Assembly (NCBI RefSeq): GCF_000284595.1
Contig: NC_017671.1
Location: 901,001-965,000, forward strand
Origin: Stenotrophomonas maltophilia D457
GTDB lineage: Bacteria > Pseudomonadota > Gammaproteobacteria > Xanthomonadales > Xanthomonadaceae
Length of the DNA stretch: 64,000 nt
Direction: 5' to 3'
Part shown: positions 51,880 through 58,476 of the stretch, piece by piece
How the letters are laid out: each line of letters starts with the position of its first letter
Numbering within the stretch: the stretch's first letter is position 1
Made by a program: the position numbers and the translations under genes
The notes under the pieces: generated by a model
Database searches by the model: none
What the model was told of the DNA's origin: nothing
The model's input: the letters and a program-made list of their open reading frames with translations, nothing else

Positions 51880-52704
51880 GTGGTCGATGTACCCGACGTT
51901 GGTGGCGACCTGCTGCGCGCGGCGCAGCAGTGCCTGGCCGAAGCCGACCCGCTGCGCAAGGTCGCGTTGACCCAGGCGTATGCCGCCGCGTTCCGTGCCG
52001 GCCGCCTGAAGGTGGCTGCCGATGCGCCGCCGCCGGAACCGATCCGCATGCCTGGCCGGCCGGCACGGCTGGTGCTGGTGCATCCGCGCGAAGTGCCCCG
52101 GCGCGGGCTGGGCGGCGTGGAAGGACGCGCCGCCTTCATCCACGCCATCGCCCACATCGAACTCAACGCGATCGACCTGGCTTGGGATGCGGTGTACCGC
52201 TTCCGCGGCCTGCCGCCAGCGTTCCATGCCGACTGGGTCAGCTGTGCCGACGACGAATCGCGGCACTTCATGCTGCTGCGCGAGCGCCTGCAGGCGCTTG
52301 GCCACGACTACGCCGATTTCCCCGCGCACAACGGCCTGTGGGAAATGTGCGAAAAGACCGCGCATGACGGCCTGGCGCGCATGGCCCTGGTACCGCGCGT
52401 GCTGGAAGCGCGCGGCCTGGACGTGACACCGGGCATGATCGAGAAGCTGCGCAATGTCGGTGATGGTGAAACCGCCGACGTACTGGAAGTGATCCTGCGG
52501 GAGGAAGTGGCGCACGTTGCCGCCGGTTCGCGCTGGTACCGCTGGTACTGCGATCGCGCCGGCGTCGAGCCGCGTGCGCGCTTCAAGGCGCTGCTGGTGG
52601 AATACGCCGGCGGCTACCTGCACGGGCCGTTCAACATCGAAGCGCGCCTGCTGGCCGGCTTCGACGCCGACGAGCTCGCCAACCTGGTCGAACAGGCCGG
52701 TTGA
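51880..52704 (+). CDS. DUF455 ferritin-like protein
   Basis: The 274-residue protein belongs to the DUF455 family of ferritin-like helical proteins. Putative di-metal ligands are seen in AIAHIELNAIDLAWD (about 88-102), DDESRHF (about 124-130) and REEVAHV (about 207-213), each an E/H pattern. The family function is unknown; oxygen- or iron-dependent oxidase activity is plausible. The start is GTG at 51880, only 9 bases after purF, so it is almost certainly co-transcribed with purF. The stop is two bases from a 65-bp palindrome. Confidence 0.78.
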   Translation: MVDVPDVGGDLLRAAQQCLAEADPLRKVALTQAYAAAFRAGRLKVAADAPPPEPIRMPGRPARLVLVHPREVPRRGLGGVEGRAAFIHAIAHIELNAIDLAWDAVYRFRGLPPAFHADWVSCADDESRHFMLLRERLQALGHDYADFPAHNGLWEMCEKTAHDGLARMALVPRVLEARGLDVTPGMIEKLRNVGDGETADVLEVILREEVAHVAAGSRWYRWYCDRAGVEPRARFKALLVEYAGGYLHGPFNIEARLLAGFDADELANLVEQAG

Positions 52705-52706
52705 AC

Positions 52707-52771
52707 AAAAGGGGACGGAGGGGATTAAGTCGTTTGTGCCACAAACGACTTAATCCCCTCCGTCCCCTTTT
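52707..52771. repeat. 65-bp near-perfect palindrome between convergent stops
   Basis: Two perfect 32-base arms (52707-52738 and 52740-52771) around one central base. The outer part AAAAGGGGACGGAGGGGATT gives A- and T-runs at the ends, so both transcripts could end here. It starts 2 bases after the DUF455 stop and ends flush with the stop codon of the DUF2235 gene on the other strand. It differs in sequence from the other repeat families in the window. Confidence 0.9.
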
Positions 52772-54229
52772 TCATGCGTTGGGCAGCACCACGCGCTTGC
52801 CATCCACGGTGGGCCGGTTGATGTAGAACAGGCCGGGACCGGGCCGGTAGGGCAGTTCGCTGACGCCGGCATCGGCGGCATAGGTCAGGGCGGTGTCGCC
52901 CAGCGCGTCGAAATTCCAGTGCGCCGACTGCATCAGGTAGCGTCGGCGCAGCAGCGCCTCCTGGGTCTGGGTCAACGCCTGCCCTGCCACCAGCCGCCGT
53001 GCGATCGGTTGCAGGGCCGACGGCAGTTCCCAGCCGGGAACCTCGGCAGCGCTGGCGCGCCAGGTCACGCCGGCATCGATGGCATGCTGCTGCATCACCT
53101 GCAGCGCGATCAACTGGTAGCGCCAGTCGATGCGCCGCCGCAGTACCACGGCGGCAGTCACGTACAGCACCGGGGACAGCAGCACGCTGCGGCTGCCGGC
53201 GCGGCGCTGCTGCTGCCACTGGTGCCAGACATCCACCCACACTTCCTTTTCGTCCACGCCCAGCTGCTGCCGCCAGCGTTCGGCATCGGCCTGCGTTTCA
53301 GCGTAAGCCGTGGTGGCCTGCAGCATCGCCAGCGGGGGAATCTGGTAGTCGGCAACGGCGGGGCGGCGCAGCTGCTGGCGACGTGGGCGGCTGAGCAGCT
53401 TGGGGCCTTCCTCCAGCTGGTTGTAGCCTCCGCCGATGTTGGCGTGCACGCCGGGCAAAGCGATCTCGGTGAACGCCGGTGCCACCGTGGTCAGCGGATA
53501 GTGCTGGCGATGCTCGTCGCGCGCGGTCAACTGCACCACGCGTGCAGCGATGCCACTGGACAGGGCAAGCTGCGGTTGTTCGTCGGCGCGGCCACCACTG
53601 ACCGCAGCCACGGTATCGAACAGGCCGATGAATCGCAGCACCGGAAGGGCAGGGGCGAAGTCCGGCGTACAGACCAGGCCGGACGACTGCAGCAGTTGCC
53701 GCCAACGCGTGGTATCCCAGCCCTGCAGCTGGTTGGCGATATCACGTGCGGCGGCAGCGCCTCGAGAGAACCCGAACAGATCCAGCTGCACGCGACGCAG
53801 CGGTTGCCGCCAACGCGTGGACAGTTCTGCAAGCGCAGCCGGCAGCACCACCTGCAGCGCGCGCTGCACCTTTGCGCGGACGCCGCTGGCGCCGATACCG
53901 AACGCCAGTCCGATCAGGTCGTCGTCGGCGTCATCGCGGGTACCGACACCTTCCACGTAGATCGACAGCGAAGGCGTGGCCATCGCATCGCGGCGGCTGT
54001 CCGGGTACAGCTGCTGCAGGCGTGCGATGTTGGTCAGGCCGTTGTCGTAGCTGCTGGTCAGCCGGCTCTGGTAGGTCGAATCATCATCCGCACGCAGCTG
54101 CGCCGGGCGCGGTCGCGGCTGCTGTGGTCGACCACGCGCGAGGTTGTGCGCGTTGTTGCGGGTGCCATCGAAGAACAGGCCGATCCGCAGCAAGCCGACA
54201 TCTTCGTCCGTGTCCTGCGATGGTGCCAT
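52772..54229 (-). CDS. DUF2235 alpha/beta hydrolase, Tle1-like phospholipase domain
   Basis: The 485-residue protein has the DUF2235 N-terminal motif RIGLFFDGTRNN (15-26) and the nucleophile elbow LFGFSRGAAAA (about 151-161, Ser155). In type VI secretion Tle1 effectors this domain is a phospholipase A; a His/Asp pair would complete the triad (LPGVHANIGGGYNQLEEG is the likely His region). No signal peptide is present. The ATG at 54229 is preferred because GGGGA is correctly spaced; 54235 is in frame but too close. No type VI genes or immunity gene are recognised nearby. Confidence 0.78.
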   Translation of the reverse strand: MAPSQDTDEDVGLLRIGLFFDGTRNNAHNLARGRPQQPRPRPAQLRADDDSTYQSRLTSSYDNGLTNIARLQQLYPDSRRDAMATPSLSIYVEGVGTRDDADDDLIGLAFGIGASGVRAKVQRALQVVLPAALAELSTRWRQPLRRVQLDLFGFSRGAAAARDIANQLQGWDTTRWRQLLQSSGLVCTPDFAPALPVLRFIGLFDTVAAVSGGRADEQPQLALSSGIAARVVQLTARDEHRQHYPLTTVAPAFTEIALPGVHANIGGGYNQLEEGPKLLSRPRRQQLRRPAVADYQIPPLAMLQATTAYAETQADAERWRQQLGVDEKEVWVDVWHQWQQQRRAGSRSVLLSPVLYVTAAVVLRRRIDWRYQLIALQVMQQHAIDAGVTWRASAAEVPGWELPSALQPIARRLVAGQALTQTQEALLRRRYLMQSAHWNFDALGDTALTYAADAGVSELPYRPGPGLFYINRPTVDGKRVVLPNA

Positions 54230-54454
54230 GTGCATTCCCCGTCGTGGCTGCGTCACGGTAGCGCGAAAGCGGTGTATTGGCGAAGTGTAGTGACGCTTTT
54301 GACCTGACTGAACGCAGATGCGGTCGATCACAAATCCTGACTTTCATTCCACTCGCCTATTGAATTCACACGAGCCGCGCAGGCCATATGGCCAAACCCG
54401 GCAAACCGGGTCGTGCTGCATCCACGCTGTTCACATCATTCAAGGAGCGACGCA
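54230..54454. other. Divergent intergenic region
   Basis: This 225-base gap between the divergent DUF2235 and protease genes must hold both promoters. I see AT-richer DNA around 54330-54375 but no convincing -35/-10 pair. Confidence 0.4.
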
Positions 54455-55708
54455 ATGTTGTCCAGATCGATTGGCAAAGCGGCAGGTGGCCTGGTGTTGG
54501 GTTTGTCGGTGGCGGCGGCCGCGCATGCGGCACCGTTGTTCGAGCCGGTGACGGTCATCAGCCGCGCATCGGCAAACAGTGAGCCCGCGCTGGGCAAGCT
54601 GCTGGCCACCCCGTCCACCGCGACGGTACAGGAAGTGCGCGTTGATGCAGCCGCGACTGCACAGCCGCAGCTGGAATTCGAACTGCTCGGCCAGCGCGTG
54701 CAGGCCGTGCGCAGCAAGGTTGAAGCGCTGCCCGATGGCGGCAGCATCTGGTATGGCCAGTTCCGTTCGCCCTCGGACAAGCTGACCGCGGCCACCTCCA
54801 ACGGCCAGGACGACCCCGGCAATTCGCTGATCCTGGTGCGCTCGGGCGATACCATCACCGGCTCGATCCGCAAGGATGGAAAGCTGTACCGCCTGCGCCC
54901 GCTGGGCAACCGCCACGTGCTTGTGGAAGTGGACGAGTCGCGGATGCCGGCCGACCATCCGGCCGATTACAACCAGCTGCCGAAGATCCCGATGGGCAAC
55001 AACGATCGCCTCGGCATCGCGCAGGCGTCGTCCGGCACGCCGGCCACCATCCGCGTGCTGGTGGTGGCGACCAATGCCGCCGTCGCCGCCTATGGCGGCA
55101 ACATGCAGTCACTGGTGCAGCTGGCCGTGGCCGAATCGAACCAGGGCTATGTCAACAGCAACGTCGGCATCACCATGGAACTGGCCCGCTACGAGACCAC
55201 CAGCTACACCGAATCGGGCAGCTTCGATACCGACCTGGCGCGTTTCCGTGGCACCAGCGATGGCTACATGGACAGCATCCACACCAGCCGGAATACCTAC
55301 ACGGCTGATGTGGGCGTGCTGCTGATCAACAACACCGCCTACTGCGGCCTGGCCTCGGGCATCGGCTCGACGGCGTCGACCGCGTTCGCGGCCGTGTACT
55401 GGGATTGCGCGACCGGCTATTACTCGTTCGCGCACGAGATCGGCCATCTGCAGAGTGCGCGGCATGACATCGCCACCGACTCGAGCACCTCGCCCTATGC
55501 CTATGGCCACGGCTACCGCTACGAGCCGGCCACCGGCACCGGCTGGCGCACGATCATGGCCTACAACTGCACCCGCAGCTGCCCGCGCCTGAACTACTGG
55601 TCCAACCCCAACATCAGCTACAACGGCATCCCGATGGGCAACGCCAGCACCGCCGACAACCAGCGCGTGCTGGTCAACACCAAGGCCACCATCGCGGCCT
55701 TCCGCTGA
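54455..55708 (+). CDS. Secreted zinc metalloprotease (metzincin)
   Basis: A 417-residue exported protein: signal peptide (SIGKAAGGLVLGLSVAAAAH, cleavage near 26), a propeptide-like N-terminal region (about 27-190), then a catalytic domain. The zinc site is HEIGHLQSARHD (His327, Glu328, His331, His337) with a Met-turn in IMAYN (Met368), the metzincin signature. The short cysteine-poor catalytic domain resembles reprolysin-like and peptidyl-Asp metallopeptidases of Xanthomonads; the exact cleavage preference is unknown. AAGGAG is 7 bases before the ATG. It is probably a secreted exoenzyme. Confidence 0.85.
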   Translation: MLSRSIGKAAGGLVLGLSVAAAAHAAPLFEPVTVISRASANSEPALGKLLATPSTATVQEVRVDAAATAQPQLEFELLGQRVQAVRSKVEALPDGGSIWYGQFRSPSDKLTAATSNGQDDPGNSLILVRSGDTITGSIRKDGKLYRLRPLGNRHVLVEVDESRMPADHPADYNQLPKIPMGNNDRLGIAQASSGTPATIRVLVVATNAAVAAYGGNMQSLVQLAVAESNQGYVNSNVGITMELARYETTSYTESGSFDTDLARFRGTSDGYMDSIHTSRNTYTADVGVLLINNTAYCGLASGIGSTASTAFAAVYWDCATGYYSFAHEIGHLQSARHDIATDSSTSPYAYGHGYRYEPATGTGWRTIMAYNCTRSCPRLNYWSNPNISYNGIPMGNASTADNQRVLVNTKATIAAFR

Positions 55709-55718
55709 CACTGTCCAG

Positions 55719-55788
55719 GCGCCGACCAAGGCCGGCGTCTACCCGGGCGCATGCACCTGCTCTGGTAGATGCCAACCTTGGTTGGCAC
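55719..55788. repeat. Two SMAG-like palindromes between protease and lpxH
   Basis: A degenerate unit (55719-55742, ending CTAC) and GTAGATGCCAACCTTGGTTG plus GCAC (55765-55788) lie between convergent genes. The second has the stem TGCCAACC/GGTTGGCA, a compensated variant of the family. Confidence 0.75.
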
Positions 55789-55799
55789 CTTGCGATCCG

Positions 55800-56546
55800 T
55801 TATTTGCGCGCGAGCGTATCCAGCGTCCAGCCGTTGGCATCCACGCGCAGCACCGAACCCTGTTCGTACCAGTCACCCAGCACGATGCGGGTGCGCTCGC
55901 GACCACCGGCCTGCAGCGTGTGGATCGCCGGCCGATGGGTATGGCCATGGATCATGGTGTCCACGCCATGGCGCACGAAGGTGGCATCGACTTCGGCAGG
56001 GGCCACGTCGGTCACCGACTCGAACTGCGCACGATCGTCCTGCTTCATCTCGGACTGGCGCGCCTGGCTGGCTTCGCGCGCCTTCTGCGCGAACGCGATG
56101 CGTGCGGCCAGCGGCTGCGACAGGAACTGCGCCTGGAATACCGGGTCGCGCGTCTGTGCACGGAACTGCTGGTAGGGAATGTCATCGGTGCACAGCAGGT
56201 CACCGTGCTGCAGCAGCACCGCGCGGCCGTACAGTTCGATCATGCACGGGTCGGGCAGGATGCGCAGGCCGGCACGGCGCGCGTAGTCCTCACCGAGCAG
56301 GAAGTCGCGGTTGCCGCGGATGAAGTACACCGGCACGCCGCTGTCGGACAGCACCTTCAACGCATCGGCCACCGTGTCGGCGGCGGGCGAGGGCGTGTCG
56401 TCGCCGATCCAGGCCTCGAACAGGTCGCCGAGGATGTACAGCGCATCGGCGCCGGGCGCCTGCTCGCGCAGGAAGCGCAGGAACAGGTCGGTGATCTCCG
56501 GACGGCTGGGGTCCAGGTGCAGGTCGGAAATGAACAGCGTGGTCAT
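55800..56546 (-). CDS. lpxH: UDP-2,3-diacylglucosamine diphosphatase
   Basis: LpxH (248 residues) hydrolyses UDP-2,3-diacylglucosamine to lipid X in lipid A synthesis, on the cytoplasmic face of the inner membrane. The calcineurin-like dimetal motifs are SDLHLD (7-12), [11 protein letters not shown] (40-50), RGNRDF (76-81), HGD (near 113) and HGHTHRP (near 200). Length and motif spacing match LpxH rather than the distant LpxI or LpxG. The following PAP2 and glycosyltransferase genes are on the same strand but 93 bases upstream and separated by a hairpin repeat. Confidence 0.93.
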   Translation of the reverse strand: MTTLFISDLHLDPSRPEITDLFLRFLREQAPGADALYILGDLFEAWIGDDTPSPAADTVADALKVLSDSGVPVYFIRGNRDFLLGEDYARRAGLRILPDPCMIELYGRAVLLQHGDLLCTDDIPYQQFRAQTRDPVFQAQFLSQPLAARIAFAQKAREASQARQSEMKQDDRAQFESVTDVAPAEVDATFVRHGVDTMIHGHTHRPAIHTLQAGGRERTRIVLGDWYEQGSVLRVDANGWTLDTLARK

Positions 56547-56595
56547 GCCCGCATTCTAGGCCATCAATGATGATGGTGGCGCCGCCGGTATTGTG

Positions 56596-56635
56596 GGGGT
56601 CAGATCTCTTTTCCGAAGGAAAAGGATCTGACCCC
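56596..56635. repeat. GGGGTC-type hairpin repeat, copy 8
   Basis: GGGGTCAGATC... to ...GATCTGACCCC with inner stem CTTTTCC/GGAAAAG around GAA. It ends 4 bases before the PAP2 stop codon, between two co-directional genes. Confidence 0.85.
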
Positions 56636-56639
56636 GGGG

Positions 56640-57179
56640 CTATACCGGCAGCGGCAGCCAGGTCAGGCTGGCCGAAGCCAGCACGATGGCGATGGCGGTG
56701 GCTGCCAGCACATCGGAAGGATAGTGCAGGCCCAGGACCACCCGCGACAGTGCAACGCCACAGGTGAACGGCACCAGCAGCGGCGCCAGCCACGGGTAGT
56801 AGGCCAGTGCCACGATGGTGAACGACACCGCATGCAGGGTGTGTCCGGAGGGGAAACTGAACTCGTCCAGCGGCACCACCCAGGCGCGGATGCGCAGGTC
56901 GGCCGCGTAGGGCCGCGGGCGCCGGGTCCAGCGCTTGAGGACCTTGTACAGCAGCAGCGCGGCCAGGCCCGTGGCGGCCATGTGCACCGAGGCGCGCAGG
57001 CCGTCGAAGCCGTCCAGCACCACCAGCGCGGCCATCAGCACGTACCAGAACACGCCATCGCCGAGCCGGCTGATGACCGCGAACAGGCGACGCACGCGGC
57101 GCCGCCGGCAGTAGTGGTTTGCGCGCCGGCACCAGCGTGCTTCGCGCCCGGCCAGCAGCTCAAGCGGCGTAGTGCGCAT
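56640..57179 (-). CDS. PAP2-family membrane phosphatase
   Basis: A 179-residue inner-membrane lipid or undecaprenyl phosphatase. The three PAP2 signatures are complete: KRWTRRPRP (KX6RP), FSFPSGHT (PSGH) and SRVVLGLHYPSD (SRX5HX3D), among about four membrane helices. Substrate may be a phosphatidate, a lipid A phosphate or undecaprenyl pyrophosphate. The ATG at 57179 lies inside the last codons of the upstream glycosyltransferase gene (20-base overlap) and has GGAGG before it, so the two proteins are coupled in translation and probably act in one lipid pathway. Confidence 0.87.
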   Translation of the reverse strand: MRTTPLELLAGREARWCRRANHYCRRRRVRRLFAVISRLGDGVFWYVLMAALVVLDGFDGLRASVHMAATGLAALLLYKVLKRWTRRPRPYAADLRIRAWVVPLDEFSFPSGHTLHAVSFTIVALAYYPWLAPLLVPFTCGVALSRVVLGLHYPSDVLAATAIAIVLASASLTWLPLPV

Positions 57180-58305
57180 GGCCGTTCCTCCGCGACTGTG
57201 CCAGTTCGGCCAGCAGTGCATCGAACTCGGCCACCACCTGTTGTGGATGCAGGCGCTTCATCGCGCGTGCGGCATTGCCGCCCAGTTCGCGGCGCTGCGC
57301 GTCATCGGCGGCCAGTCGCACGGCGGCATCGATGAACTGATCGTCGCTGTCCACGGCTGCGCCGTTCTCGCCATTGCGCAGGTACTCGCGCGCGGCGCCG
57401 TAGTCGAAGGCCACGGTGGCCACACCGCTGGCCATGCTTTCCAGGGTCACGTTGCCGAACGTCTCGCTGCGGCTGGGGAACAGGAACAGATCGCCGCTGG
57501 CGAAGTGCCGGGCCAGCGCATCGCCGCGCTGGATGCCACAGAAGATGAAGTCGGGGTTTTCATGTGCCAGCTTCTCGCGGGCCGGGCCATCTCCGACCCA
57601 CACGAAGCGTGCCTTGGGCCGGATCTGCTGCAGCCGGCGGAATGCCTTCACTGCCAGGCCGAGGTTCTTTTCAGCAGCGATGCGGCCGACATAGATCGCC
57701 ACCAGGCCGTTGCCATCCACGCCCCATTCCTCGCGCAGCGCGGGATCGCGCCGTCCCGGATCGAACTGCTGGCTGTCCACCGCGCGGGCCAGCAGGCGCA
57801 CGCGCTCGAAGCCCTGTTCGCCGAGGAACTGCTGCAGCTCGCGGGTCGGCACCAGGGTGGCATCGGCCTGGTTGTGGAAACGGCGCATCCAGCGCATGGC
57901 TGCGGCCTGCAGCCACGCCACGCCGTAGTCGGGCAGGTACTCGTCGAAGCGGGTGTGGAAGCCGCTGGCGACCGGAATGCCGAGGCGGCGCGCAGTGCGC
58001 AGTGCCGACCAGCCGAGCGGACCTTCGGTGGCGATGTAGACCGCATCCGGGCGTTGTTTCTGCCAATGGCGGCCCAGCCGGATCGGCGCCGGCAGTCCGA
58101 AACGCAGGCCGGGGTAGCGGGGCAGGGCGGCGCCGGGAACCAGCAAGGTGCCGGGTGCCGAATCCAGCGCTTCGCTGGACTGGCGGGGGCGGACCAGGTC
58201 GATCTCGTGCCCGGCTGCGCGCAGACCTTGTTCCAGCCCCTGCACGGTGAGGGCGACGCCGTTCACTTCCGGTGGATAGGTCTCGGTGACGATGGCATAG
58301 CGCAT
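57160..58305 (-). CDS. GT4-family glycosyltransferase
   Basis: The 381-residue enzyme has the GT-B fold of family GT4. The N-terminal domain begins MRYAIVTETYPPEVNGVALT, as in SqdX-like and phosphatidylinositol-mannosyltransferase-like lipid glycosyltransferases. The C-terminal domain has VAIYVGRIAAEKNLGLAVKA and the donor-binding E-x7-E (SETFGNVTLESMASG). The acceptor is probably a membrane lipid, for example diacylglycerol, which the coupled PAP2 phosphatase could supply. GGAGG precedes the ATG at 58305. It overlaps the next gene by 20 bases. Confidence 0.85.
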   Translation of the reverse strand: MRYAIVTETYPPEVNGVALTVQGLEQGLRAAGHEIDLVRPRQSSEALDSAPGTLLVPGAALPRYPGLRFGLPAPIRLGRHWQKQRPDAVYIATEGPLGWSALRTARRLGIPVASGFHTRFDEYLPDYGVAWLQAAAMRWMRRFHNQADATLVPTRELQQFLGEQGFERVRLLARAVDSQQFDPGRRDPALREEWGVDGNGLVAIYVGRIAAEKNLGLAVKAFRRLQQIRPKARFVWVGDGPAREKLAHENPDFIFCGIQRGDALARHFASGDLFLFPSRSETFGNVTLESMASGVATVAFDYGAAREYLRNGENGAAVDSDDQFIDAAVRLAADDAQRRELGGNAARAMKRLHPQQVVAEFDALLAELAQSRRNGHAHYAA

Positions 58306-58417
58306 GGCGGGCCTCCGGGTTTCCGGCATGCTCGGGCCTGGCGATGTAGCCGACATGACCGCTTTGCGACCATCAGATGACGGCGGCGCCAGCCACCGCA
58401 TGAAGGCCGGCGCCCAC

Positions 58418-58448
58418 AAAAAAACCACGGCCCCGAAGGGCCGTGGTT
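58418..58448 (-). terminator. Intrinsic terminator of the large TonB receptor gene
   Basis: An 11-bp perfect stem (58423-58433 with 58438-58448), loop CGAA, with a run of seven A on the plus strand (T on the transcribed receptor mRNA) at its left end. Confidence 0.85.
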
Positions 58449-58476
58449 GTCGTGCTTCACGTGACAGCGCGATGGA

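Noticed and set aside
49396..52623. A 1075-codon minus-strand open frame antisense to dedD, cvpA, purF and DUF455
   Set aside because: It is His/Arg/Gln-rich with no domain and lies opposite four well-supported genes.
52707..52771. The 65-bp palindrome as an ordinary member of the GGGGTC-hairpin family
   Set aside because: Although it begins with GGGG, the arms and centre share no further sequence with that family and are much longer.
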